Origin: Neonectria sp. B-13
Taxonomy: Eukaryota; Ascomycota; Sordariomycetes; Hypocreales; Nectriaceae
Assembly (NCBI GenBank): GCA_002682825.1
Contig: NOKP01000009.1
Location: 930,001 to 994,000 of the forward strand
Direction of reading: 5' to 3'
Length of the DNA stretch: 64,000 nt
Part shown: positions 20,413-30,311 of the stretch, one piece after another
Numbering within the stretch: the first letter of the stretch is position 1
Layout: each line of letters starts with the position of its first letter
Made by a program: the position numbers and the translations under genes
The notes under the pieces: generated by a model
Seen by the model: only the letters and a program-made list of their open reading frames with translations
Told to the model about the DNA's origin: nothing
Database searches by the model: none

Positions 20413-21129
20413 ATGAGCAGACTTCTCTTGCACGGCTGCAGATCAACTCTTCCTCGAACACTTTCACGAAACCTGAAGCACCTTGTTCTCAAGCCTACCA
20501 TCAACCAAACACGCACAATGGCTTTCTTTCCGCGAAGCCTCTACGACTCCGACACCTCTTTCACTCCCCTCTTCCGTCTTCTGGACGACTTTGAGAACCA
20601 CTCTCGCCAGGGAGTAAGTGGCCGTCGCACTGGTATGCCCAGCTGGCAGCCCAAATTCGACGTCCGCGAGACCGGTGAAGCATATGAGCTCCATGGCGAG
20701 CTCCCTGGCATCAACAAGGAGGATGTCCACATCGAGTTCACCGAGCCCCAGTCTATGCTCATCCGTGGCAGGACTGAGCGCACCTACACTGCCGGTACTC
20801 CCCCTGCAGGCCTCATCGAGGGCAATACCAGGGGCGGTGCCATTACCGAGGGTGGCGAGGAGAGCAAGAAGGCCGGTGAGGAGGAAGACAAGTCCGCCTC
20901 ACGTGAGGCCGGTAGTGAGGCTATTGAGAAGGAAAAGCCTGAGAGCAAGAAGTCTGATGGGGCTAAGTACTGGCTCTCCGAGCGCAGCGTCGGCGAGTTT
21001 TCTCGCAGCTTCAACTTCCCTACTCAGGTCGATCAGGAATCGGTGACCGCAAACTTCAATGACGGCATCCTCAACATTGTGGTCCCCAAGGCTAAGAAGC
21101 AGGAGTCCAAGCGTATCGCTATCAGTTAA
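20413..21129 (+). CDS. hsp30: Hsp30-type small heat-shock protein (Hsp20/ACD)
   Basis: Single exon. From ATG 20413 it encodes 238 aa; an internal ATG at 20518 gives 203 aa starting MAFFPRSLYDSD, the usual start of ascomycete Hsp30 proteins. The alpha-crystallin domain begins at PKFDVRETGEAYELHGELPG, is interrupted by a charged Glu/Lys/Ser-rich insert (about 45 residues, typical of Hsp30), and resumes with YWLSERSVGEFSRSFNFP and the I-x-I-like VPKAKKQESKRIAIS end. It is an ATP-independent holdase chaperone by family knowledge. The extra 35 N-terminal residues are rich in Arg, Leu, Ser and Thr with no acidic residue, like a mitochondrial presequence, so alternative starts may give two locations. 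The promoter carries several heat-shock elements. Confidence 0.93.
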   Translation: MSRLLLHGCRSTLPRTLSRNLKHLVLKPTINQTRTMAFFPRSLYDSDTSFTPLFRLLDDFENHSRQGVSGRRTGMPSWQPKFDVRETGEAYELHGELPGINKEDVHIEFTEPQSMLIRGRTERTYTAGTPPAGLIEGNTRGGAITEGGEESKKAGEEEDKSASREAGSEAIEKEKPESKKSDGAKYWLSERSVGEFSRSFNFPTQVDQESVTANFNDGILNIVVPKAKKQESKRIAIS

Positions 21130-21841
21130 GCGATCAACGACAGCTTCCGAATCATGACAGCGTTGCGCTATTTTCTAGTCTTCTCATGATCAAGAATGTC
21201 AAAAACTCAGGTTTCTATCATGGACTGGTCTTTACTGAGATTGTCAATGCATGGAGTATCGATAGCTTGCCTCTCTTTACTAGTATGGTGCTTGCGCACT
21301 TTTGTACAATAGCAAGATACTAATCCATGAAATCAATCAAATGGTCAAGTTCTCTCACTATCATGAAGAATAATGTCCGTTGATTAGGCCACTCGAGCGC
21401 CGAGACGATTCGGTCGGATCAGCAGTCCGAAGAATTTGGCATCGGTACCGAGCGCTCATACCGTCAAAATTTGGGTCCTGTCAATAGTTTCAAGTGATCT
21501 AGGCACACAGCTACCTCGACTCGATACTGGTGATGCCATACTCGAGTTCATGATGGCCTTGAGATGCATTGCTCAGCTCGACATTAACGTGAAGCTCTCA
21601 CCTCACAGCACCGCCGTGTCCGGACATTCTGCCCCACCATCCCCCCATTACGGTCCACCAACTATTACGACTGGTTTCTAGAAACTTCCTTCGGCTCTTA
21701 GTGGCGTTTGGGCAAAACCCAACAGCCCCATCAATTAGGATGCCCGATTATTAGTTGATAGTTGGCAGGTAATTTCAATCCTTTCGATGTTAGGGCCTCT
21801 TCTGTTATAAGACATGCTCCACCTTCACTAAGTTCCGCTGT
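21130..21841. other. intergenic / lost 5' part of Crh gene
   Basis: No intact gene. The missing signal peptide and N-terminal part of the Crh-like pseudogene would be expected at the right end, but I cannot find them. Confidence 0.35.
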
Positions 21842-22880
21842 GACGTTGAGTATACTGAATCAGGTGCCGAATTTACCATCACCGAGAAGGGGGACTCACC
21901 TACTCCTCAGACCTCATGGTCTATCTTTTTCCGTCGCGTCGAGATTCATATGAAGGCCAAGACTAGTACCGGTATTGTCTCTTGTGCTGTGCTTCTCTCC
22001 GATGACTACAATGAAGTGTTCGTAAGGGCTTTCCTACCTCCTTTAACATCTCTAACGTGTTATCAGTGACTGGGAATGGCTTGGCGGCTACCCGGACGAA
22101 GTTCAGACCAGCTATTTCGGCAAGGGCATCTCTACTTCTTCCGGTCGCAGCACAACTGAGGCTGTTGATGACTCCTAGAACACGAGCCATAACTACACAC
22201 TGTATTGGACAGAGGAATACCTGAGCTGGTATCTTGACGGCAGCCTCCTCCGCACGGTTAGTTATGCCGATGCCAGCAATGGTGATGAGTTTCCCCAGAG
22301 CCCTTCGCGCGTCAAAATCGGAATTTGGGCCGGAGGGGACAGCGACAATGCGGAAGGAACTATCTCATGGGCTGGCGGCGAGACGGACTACGACGATGGC
22401 CCGTTCACTATGATTGTCGAGAGCGTTGAGATTACCAACTTCAACCCAGCCGAGAGCTACACCTACAGTGACCAGAGCGGCAACTACGCCAACATTGAGT
22501 TTGATGTCGCGTCGGATTCAGATGACACCTCTGATACCAGCACCGGCACCTCCACCAGCGCGATCAAGTCGTCCACTACGACCGTCACAACCTCGGTTGC
22601 TATGGCCTCGAACGTCATTGAGACTTCTTCCGCCACACAGTCCGCCACACAGTCCGCCACACAGTCCGCTAGTCGCGGTTCGGAATGCAGCAACACCGAA
22701 CATGGCAACACCGGACACAGCAACTCTAGACACGGCAAGAACATGAAGGGTGGCTTTAGTAGCAACAGAGGCAAAAACAGTTCCGGCAAGCATTCCCACA
22801 AGCACGGTGCTAAGACTTCTGGCAAGAAATCTGGCACTAGCTCTGACGAGAGCTCTAGGGGAGGACGCTCTCGCGACTGA
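21842..22880 (+). pseudogene. Crh/Utr2-type GH16 transglycosylase pseudogene
   Basis: The frame GAEFTITEKGDSPTPQTSWS ... VEIHMKAKTSTGIVSCAVLL leads into SDDYNEV, then a 49-nt intron (22018-22066) with the rare donor GTTCGT. After splicing it reads EVDWEWLGG, the E-x-D-x-E catalytic box of fungal Crh chitin-glucan crosslinking enzymes, followed by VQTSYFGKGIST. An in-frame TAG stands at 22176-22178 where a glutamine (CAG) is expected, a C-to-T change in CpA context. Downstream the same frame stays open and family-like: WYLDGSLLRTVSYADA, GTISWAGGETDYDDGPFTM, VEITNFNPAESYTYSD, then a Ser/Thr-rich tail with SATQ repeats and a basic Gly/Ser/Lys end without a clear GPI signal. No start codon or signal peptide is found upstream. 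I infer a recently inactivated cell-wall enzyme gene. Confidence 0.75.
22629..22664 (+). repeat. 12-bp tandem repeat, three copies
   Basis: TCCGCCACACAG three times, encoding SATQ units in the tail of the Crh pseudogene; a fourth, partial unit follows. Confidence 0.8.
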
Positions 22881-23695
22881 AGAAAATTGCACTTTACCTG
22901 AATTATACAAACATGGGTTCTAGAGCTGTGCTTGGACATAACAACTAATTCTCAACTGCGCACTTCCTACGGCATTAATAATAACCCTGATGAGAATTTA
23001 CTTCTCCGATGATTCATTGATATACAAGATTAGACGGGTTCGAGCAAGACCAGGTTTCCATTATTCCTTGACTTGATTGCAATAGTGACCAACCTTTGTG
23101 TTGGTACAATGATTAGAGCGGGCGAGTAGCAAGAAAATAGCTCGAATTTGACTTTTCCCCGCCCTCTAATAAGGCTCACTTTGACTTTCTTGGCCCTGTT
23201 GCTGGGCCCAAAATTGCGGGATGTGTGACTAGGTAATGACCCTTGAAGTTGTTGTCTGTGCGGGTTCGTTAATTATCCCACTTGCTCAGGTACTTAATTC
23301 CTTGTTTGATCCTGGTATCCTCACGGTCACGGTCACGGCCACGGTCACGTCAACGTCAAGAGCTGCATCAGCAATCAGGTCAACCCACACACTTTCGCTT
23401 ATCTACTATGTAGACCCGTCACCCAGAGTATCCGCAATTCGACACGCGACGATTATGTGGATGATGGTTGTGGAGATGCTGGTCGATTTAATAAAGGGAG
23501 CGGCCAGGAATTTCTAGGTACTCCCAATTTGCAGTTGACTGTCTTCTGTTCACTCGTAGCATCTCTGACGTGTTGTGCACTAATGAAACATGTCCTTCCT
23601 GTGTCTCGTATAATAACAGGTACCGGATATAATTTCTTTTACAGCCCTGAGCCGATGGTTCTACGTAAATAAGTTGCCCTGCATTCAATACCCGA
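22881..23695. other. intergenic with hexamer repeat
   Basis: No confident gene. A short (TCACGG)n run lies at 23321-23350. A plus-strand stretch after it reads RSIRNSTRDDYVDDGCGDAG, which looks protein-like, but there is no start and I do not recognise it. Confidence 0.35.
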
Positions 23696-25157
23696 TCAAC
23701 GACGCGTTATTGCCCATTCCGTTTTAACTCTAATCTCGTCTTGGAGCCTCTGTGGCGTCGTTGTCAAATTCTTCTCCGATCCTGACTCATCACCCAAGCC
23801 AACCACTGTTGCATCGTGACCCCCTTTCCCGGGTGGGTAGTAATCGTCCATCTCCCATGTTGTGGTGTTGTCGGGATGTGATCCCGTCCGAGCTTTGCTC
23901 TCCTGGCCTGACTGGCTGCGATCTTGGAATCCAGTGCTCCGCTCGTCAGAGTATTCTTGCAGCTTGGATCCACCCATTCTTCGTTTGTATTTGGCGTAAA
24001 ACGGCCGAAGCATTGGGATGCTGACGCAGAGGATGGCAAGATTCGGCTCGAGGATGAAAAGGAAGATCGTGGTAGGCATCGTGCCTGTGATGTTGGTGTT
24101 GAGGTCGACAGTGGAGATGTAAATGAGTCGGAAAATGGCACAGACAACGCAACTAGAGACACATATTAGCCGATGTTTCCTCGTTTATGGGATCAGGTGG
24201 CTGTACGCAAGACCCAAGGCAAAGCAGGAAGTAATGCCGATCTTTTCCGACTTTCTTGTTTGCAAGCTCCAGATGCTGTGCATCGGCAAGGCCATAATGA
24301 TCAGGTCACCAAAGGCATTCGTCGCAATCAATGACTGAATCATGGGCATGTACATGCCACATTTCCCTAGGCCAGTCCACTGTGCTGAGACTGGCTGGCA
24401 TAGGAAGATGCAAGCACAGAGATAAGAAACAAGCCAGAGTCCGACAAATCCCAAGGAAATCTTGGATGCGGTCTGCATAAAACGAGTCGGAAAGACGCGA
24501 ATGAAGAAGCACAGCATACTTCCCTTAACGGATGCAAGTAAAGTGACATAAACCACTTGCATACAGAAGGTCAACTGCGTAGCGTGAGTCGACCTGCCCT
24601 AAACTTCCACGTAACTTGTGACTCTCATACCTGGAGAATAAAAGGGACATTAACCGCAACTATGAACGACCCGTTAGCCAAGTCCAGATTGCATTACGTC
24701 GTAAATGGAGTTGGCGGAGAAGTTGAAGCTAAGATGTGACCTCGGATCTCCTGCGTCCTGGATAGGACGCAGTTAGTAAAGACAGACTCACGTTCTGGGT
24801 GCTTCGTCAAATTATAACCGTTGCCGATAGGGGCGACTGGGCAGAGAGCTAGTCAGTGTCATGTTTTTTGGGGTGTTGGCAACTGGACTGATTACTTACA
24901 GAAGCCCTGGCAAACCAACATCGCGACTCCAAGGGGCTGCGAGCTGTTAGTAGATAATCAGCTGGGCTAGCAATTAGTGGTGGACGAACAGTTGCGATTA
25001 GTACCATTCCATCATCCCACCCTAAGCCTGGCCCTAAGATACGCCCGGTGACTCTCAGGGAGACTACCACCAGGACAATGAAGACGATGATGCAGTTGAT
25101 GATGAGCTCGGCTCGTACAAATCCCTTGATCGGGAGAAAGACTTCGGGTACCGCCAT
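23696..25157 (-). CDS. fungal rhodopsin-like integral membrane protein
   Basis: Multi-exon gene. Exon 1 25157-24990 (MAVPEVFLPIKGFVRAEL, TM, RVTGRILGPGLGWDDGMVLI); intron 24937-24989 (donor GTTCGT, branch CTACTAAC); exon 2 24936-24900 (PLGVAMLVCQGF); intron 24837-24899; exon 3 24836-24792 (APIGNGYNLTKHPE); then an unresolved stretch 24575-24791 that includes NVPFILQ; exon 24574-24207 (LTFCMQVVYVTLLASVKGSM onward, with LGKCGMYM); intron 24153-24206; last exon 24152-23696 ending in a charged tail. The GWDD motif, several TM helices, and a charged cytosolic tail are those of the fungal rhodopsin-like domain family (PF20684), plasma-membrane proteins, some of them Pth11-like receptors. No CFEM domain. 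I could not find splice sites that keep frame through 24575-24791, so that part may be damaged. Confidence 0.78.
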
Positions 25158-26571
25158 AATGTCAGAGTAAAGGCGTCGGAAAGTCAGTTATGTGGGACAC
25201 ACAGTCGTGCGGTTTCGGCCATCACAGGCAGTGTTTTCCTTTTGTTTTCTCAGATGAACGGATGGGCAAATATAAGTTGTAAGGAGCGCGAATGAGGGGC
25301 TGGTGCTCCGGTGGCACTACGACGAATATTACAATGAAACCGAAGATCTCATGCGCCACTCCAGTTTGTATTAATTACTACTACGCAGCTTGGCAGCCTC
25401 GGCAAAAGTTTTCAACGATTTTGCCTGAGCAAGGGTTTCGCAGTGGGGGTTCATCCAGCTAAACGGTTCCCGTCACGTCACGAAACGACCTTGTTACGGG
25501 TAGGTCCACAGAGGGAGCTACTGCCGCTGTAAACATCTCCGGCGATAATGCTCCGTAGATTCGGCCCACCTTTTGACAGGCCGTTGATGCCAAACAAGAG
25601 TGTCAGACGTTATGTACCATCGTCTACTATGTACGGGGCGGTTGAGTGGAGGAACTCCATATTATTGCGGAGCATATCCAGAGCGACGGATGCGATGGCA
25701 GGACGAATTTCGGTAACCACAGAACCAGCCACTGAGCATTCTTAGTAGTCTACTGCACTCCGCTTAATGCAGTTGAACAATGGAGGACCTCCGGCAGGAT
25801 ATCCCATTCGCTGCGGTTCTCTGAAGCCCTGTACGCTGATCCCACCGGTTTTGTTGACGGTGCTTTATCCAGACTTGGTCGCCCCATCAAAAATCAAGGC
25901 AGTACGGAGTACCTACAGCATCCGTTTAGGGGTCCGGAGATAAGACGGGTGGCAACCTGGGCTGTCTTGAATTCGAACAGCACAGATGGCTCTTATCTAC
26001 GAGAGTAGTTGAAGCGAATGAAGTGTTCTCTCTTGCCAATGTCTTAGTATAGAGATATTGGCACGATTACCGATGAATAGCGGCACTTAACCCAGCCACG
26101 CCAAGACGAATACCGAGTTGCCAACCCTCCCCAGATTCCTCATGCCACTTCTCAGCTCACACTTCCTCGTTGAGGTAGGTCCCTTGGCTGCTTAACTAAC
26201 TTACCGTGGCGAAATCGGTACAAGTCCGGAAACTGCATGAACCGGTCGACGAGGGAGCCTTGCTAGCCTCAACTAATAGCGGGCTAGCTCACGCGCTGGA
26301 AACCGCAAATATCTTGGCTCCAGGAGACAATGAGACGCTGTAATGTCATCTCACAGGGCTTGCACAGACCGTCGGGGCAGACCATAGCGGTTAGTCTTGT
26401 GTCAATCGTGCCGAGGCCTGCCACGCTTGCCAACAGACTGCACCGTACAACCATGTCGTCTTCAGTATAAATGCACCCTGGAAACAAACCAACACAGAGA
26501 AATAACCCGTTACGCAATCACCTGGCCTTTGAGTAGAGAAGTGACGAAAAGAAGCCGAGAAGAAAAGAAAT
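25158..26571. other. intergenic, no gene seen
   Basis: About 1.4 kb without a supported gene. Short overlapping frames at 25548-25745 and 26284-26768 are not protein-like. Confidence 0.4.
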
Positions 26572-27639
26572 ATGGCATCCTCTACGCCCACCACAACCAA
26601 ACAATGGATCCTTGTCAACAAGCCTACCGGGGCTCCCATCCTCGACGGCCCTGATGCAACCTTCAAGCTGCAGACGGTTGCATTGCCCCAACTGAAGGAA
26701 GGGCAGATCCTCTGCAAGGTGCAATACTTCTCCAACGACACAGGCCTTCGCAACTTCATCCAGAGCACCGTGGCACCCGAGCGTTTCTATGTGCCCACCG
26801 TTCCCCTGGGATCGCCGATGCGATCGGGCATCATCGCAGAGGTGATTGAGTCTGCTTCGCCCACTTTCAAGGCCGGGGATCTGGTCATGGACTTCCACCT
26901 CGGCACATGGAGCGAGTTCGTGATCCTCGAGGCGGCCAATAGCCAGGCCCTAAGCCCTCTGCCAGGAGGCCTGGCCCTCACCCACTACCTCGGCGCCTTT
27001 GGAGCGTCGGGAATTGCAGCATACACCGGGCTGTACGAGGCCGGAGAGGCCAAGCCTGAGCACACGATTGTCATCTCGGCCGCAGCTGGTGCGACTGGAT
27101 CCATGGCCATCCAGATCGCAGTCAAGCTCTTGGGCGCCAAGCACGTCGTGGGCATTGCTGGTTCCGATGAGAAATGCGCCTGGGTGCGAGACCAGCTCGG
27201 AGCCCATGCTTGCATCAACTACAAGAGCCCGACGTTCCTCGAGGAGTTGAAGGCCGTCACACCCAACGAGGTGGACGTCTACTTTGACAACGTCGGAGGA
27301 GATATCCTGGATGCCATGTTGACTCGCATGAAGAAGAACGGCACCATCGCCGTCTGTGGCGCTGTCAGTGGATATAACTCGGATGAGCCAATGGCGCTGA
27401 AGAACTGGTTCGAGCTCATCTCTATGAGGATCACCATCCGAGGATTTATCATGCTGGACTACATGGACCAGGTGCCTACTATTCTAGGGAAGCTCATTGG
27501 CGCTGCGGCAGATGGAACCATCAAGCTGCAGGACGCTGAGACTGTGGTAGAGGCGCGTATCGAGGATCAGCCTGCTTTATGGATGCGGTTGTTTAGCGGC
27601 GGGAACCAGGGAAAGCTTTTGACTAAGTTGATAGTCTAG
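26572..27639 (+). CDS. NADP-dependent alkenal/enone reductase-like MDR protein
   Basis: Single exon, 355 aa from ATG 26572 (MASSTPTTTKQWILVNKP). The N-domain (KQWILVNKPTGAPILDGPDA, LKEGQILCKVQYFSNDTGLR) is the ADH_N_2 type of the leukotriene B4 dehydrogenase/prostaglandin reductase branch. The Rossmann part shows VISAAAGATGSMAIQIA, GIAGSDEKCAWVRDQLGAHA and DVYFDNVGGDILDAMLTRMK, all diagnostic for this branch; no catalytic zinc ligands. By family knowledge such enzymes reduce activated C=C bonds of alkenals and enones with NADPH in the cytosol. It ends with GNQGKLLTKLIV, the standard family end. The substrate cannot be deduced, and there are no functionally linked neighbours. Confidence 0.92.
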   Translation: MASSTPTTTKQWILVNKPTGAPILDGPDATFKLQTVALPQLKEGQILCKVQYFSNDTGLRNFIQSTVAPERFYVPTVPLGSPMRSGIIAEVIESASPTFKAGDLVMDFHLGTWSEFVILEAANSQALSPLPGGLALTHYLGAFGASGIAAYTGLYEAGEAKPEHTIVISAAAGATGSMAIQIAVKLLGAKHVVGIAGSDEKCAWVRDQLGAHACINYKSPTFLEELKAVTPNEVDVYFDNVGGDILDAMLTRMKKNGTIAVCGAVSGYNSDEPMALKNWFELISMRITIRGFIMLDYMDQVPTILGKLIGAAADGTIKLQDAETVVEARIEDQPALWMRLFSGGNQGKLLTKLIV

Positions 27640-28245
27640 AGTGTGGCGTGTTAAATAGCGTGGATCGCTGAGCCTTACCCGAAGTCAATTATTGAGATGA
27701 ATCGAGCACTAATTCTTTTGCGTACTACGGCCAGTGAACATGGTGACGTCCTGATCTGCTAAACATGCCAAGGGGCGAAACTTGAGCTAGATAACGATTA
27801 AGTCTTACACAAAGTTGTACATGTTGTATTGCTTTCACGGTTTCTTATCGACCCAGCAACACTAACATGCACAAGCAGCAATCTCACTGTGGGACCGAAC
27901 ATTGTCTACAGAATGTGATTCCAAACTGCGACAAGAACCAACCACTAGTATCGCAAGTGGATAAGTGCCTCATAGCTGGACTAATGTATTACAGAAAAAT
28001 AACACAAGTTTGGATCACTCTACGAACAGTTGAAGCCTCAAGAAGTGTAGACGTGAGACCTTGTTCAAATACCCTGTACTCGGCAATTTCAACTCTCAAG
28101 CGAGACGAGAGCCTGCTCAGCATGACCAAGGCACAATCGCCTGCATCATGTACGGCTTCCACCGATCAATTCTCGAACGTAGTACATAGTACACAACACC
28201 TAGCACAAAACCAGGCCCAAATGAAGAGCATGAATTGTTACCTAT
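27640..28245. other. convergent intergenic, no gene seen
   Basis: Lies between two genes that end toward each other. No coding pattern. Confidence 0.45.
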
Positions 28246-29640
28246 CTATAAGCTGCTCTTAGATAGGAGAGTGAGAAACCCTTTTTTAAGGGTTTGCATC
28301 ATCAAATCATCAACTTTTCCCTCAGCAAACGTCTCAGTCAGATCGGAAAAATTAAGTTCCCCATCTTGCGCTGAAGCGGCCCATATCTCCTTGACCATTT
28401 TCCGTAGAATTTCACCTCGACAGTGAGGATCGGCCGCAGCAATAGCTATGTTGTCCGTGAGGAGAGACATTCGGCAAAGGTTAAGATCAGAACGAGCTGC
28501 CGATTTTGCACGATATTTCATCATGATGCCATCATATATACGGCGAAAGTGAGCGAGCGTTTCCGAGGAATCTTCCCATACGCCTTCTGGTTCCACATTG
28601 TCCCCCATGGACTGCTTGTATCCGTACATTGCTGGGTCCCAATCGCGCGTAAGCCACCCGGGATACCTCTCATTGCCAAAACTGCGAGGCACCGCAGCGA
28701 CGCCATCCCAGTCGATAAGACCTCGAAGCTCACCCTCTTCAGAGACGATAAAATTCTGGATGTCAAAGTCTGGATGTGCAAGGACGAAGGGCTGCATGCC
28801 AACAGGCTCGGGAATCCAGCTAATCAGTTGGCGTAAGAGAATGACTGATCCCTTGGAAATGGGGTTTTGTTCAGGATGGAGGTTGAGCGGGAAGGTATAA
28901 TATGCTGCAGGGTCGCTAGAACCAGCAAATTGGACGTAGATAGGATCGTCATCCGGATCTCCATGGATGAACCAGCGATCAAGCATTGCCTTCTGATCGA
29001 CGTGTCGCATAGACCCAACCGCTGTTGGGTTCCCGTCCGTATCGAAAAGAAGACTGCCGCTACTTGCGAAGGAAAATTTACCCAGCTGTACCATTGCCTC
29101 TGCGATGGTTTCTAGGGCCCGAATTCGTCGTATCCAGGTAGCTTCTGAGCTAATTCCACCAAGGCGGTGTCCAAACCAGACGTTGTAAAGAGGTGATCCA
29201 GAAATGAAAGACATGAGAATGTAAGGGCATTTGAGAGTGTTTTCCACAGTTGAGGAAAAGTCGAAGACTTCGGGTATAGGAATAGAAGTCTCACGTTTGA
29301 GAAGCTGCATCGTGTTTGCCTCAGAGGTTAGAGCGGACGCTGACAAGTCATCCCATTTGCTCGGCATACCGTTGATGGGGATTTTTGCGACCCAGCGAAC
29401 GCTATCATCGAAGCTTAGGGGGAAAAGCACATGGTAAGAGCCAAACATAGGTTCGCCGACAGTAGGGTAGTGTGGAGTGATACCTCGACTGCGACGTTGG
29501 ATGCGTTGGCGAACATTGCTGGCAAGTAATGGCAACTGGTCTCTCTGCAGCGTTGAAAGAACAGCGAAAAACAGGGCTCTATTTTCATCCTCAGAAGTGC
29601 TGGGAGAAGCCAACGATTCGGGTTGCTGAGGATGTGTCAT
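28246..29640 (-). CDS. APH-fold phosphotransferase family protein
   Basis: Single exon, 464 aa from ATG 29640 (MTHPQQPESLASPSTSEDEN); the open frame continues upstream to a TTG at 29724, which I do not use. The protein has the aminoglycoside-phosphotransferase-like kinase fold widespread in fungi (PF01636): a nucleotide-binding N-lobe with SYHVLFPLSFDDSVRWVAKI (conserved lysine), PYILMSFISGSPLYNVW as the linker, the catalytic loop HPDFDIQNFIV with Asp and Asn, and the metal-binding LIDWDGVAAVP. In fungi these proteins seldom act on aminoglycosides; the substrate is usually unknown. All catalytic residues are present, so it is probably active. No neighbour suggests a pathway. Confidence 0.9.
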   Translation of the reverse strand: MTHPQQPESLASPSTSEDENRALFFAVLSTLQRDQLPLLASNVRQRIQRRSRGITPHYPTVGEPMFGSYHVLFPLSFDDSVRWVAKIPINGMPSKWDDLSASALTSEANTMQLLKRETSIPIPEVFDFSSTVENTLKCPYILMSFISGSPLYNVWFGHRLGGISSEATWIRRIRALETIAEAMVQLGKFSFASSGSLLFDTDGNPTAVGSMRHVDQKAMLDRWFIHGDPDDDPIYVQFAGSSDPAAYYTFPLNLHPEQNPISKGSVILLRQLISWIPEPVGMQPFVLAHPDFDIQNFIVSEEGELRGLIDWDGVAAVPRSFGNERYPGWLTRDWDPAMYGYKQSMGDNVEPEGVWEDSSETLAHFRRIYDGIMMKYRAKSAARSDLNLCRMSLLTDNIAIAAADPHCRGEILRKMVKEIWAASAQDGELNFSDLTETFAEGKVDDLMMQTLKKGFLTLLSKSSL

Positions 29641-30311
29641 TATTCTGCAGGGACTGGGAGTGGTGCAGCAGCTTGAGAATAGCGAAGGAGGAGAAAAACA
29701 CGTCAGCTGATGCAGGGGCCACAATGCGTGGTTATCATAGGCGGGCGATTTAACACATTTCAGTTATGGGCCAGCCTTCTATTATAACGTTTTCGGTGCA
29801 GTGGCGCGTACGTACCAGTAGTTTTGTGCTTCGCCACAGCGTGCCACAGGATAAGCAATACAGGGCCAATATCACAAGCCGATTCATAGAAAAGTGTTGA
29901 TAGGGTAAAGTGTAATGAATCTCTGAGTTCATGAACGAGGTCCATTGGTCATCAGGCCAGAATCAAAGACGGGACTAGCCAGTGAATAAGAAAGAGAGGC
30001 TTCACTGTCATGGTTTGCGAGACAATAGCTATTCACCTCGCAGTGGATAGCAGGTCTGCATACACATTTCTCCACGAAATGGACTAGTTTGCATGTCTGT
30101 ATGTTGATTTGTAATTCTTTTTTCTATTGTACATAAGCTGGATCTGGAGCTTCCTGACTCTTGGGCTCGCTTGGGTAGCTTCTAAGTAACATGTTTTGTC
30201 AACATGCGCTCCTTATCACCCCTACCCATACGCCAGAAGCCATCTGTTGATATGGTGCTTCACTATCATTGCAGTAGGATGTGAGTAGAAGGATGCGTTT
30301 GCATTGGTGCT
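29641..30311. other. intergenic, no gene seen
   Basis: No coding pattern recognised. Confidence 0.4.

Noticed and set aside
22410..22880. 156-aa Ser/Thr-rich protein as a separate gene
   Set aside because: It is the tail of the Crh-like frame; upstream residues in the same frame match the GH16 Crh core.
23321..23350. Possible CRISPR-like or satellite repeat
   Set aside because: It is only a short run of six-base TCACGG units without spacers.
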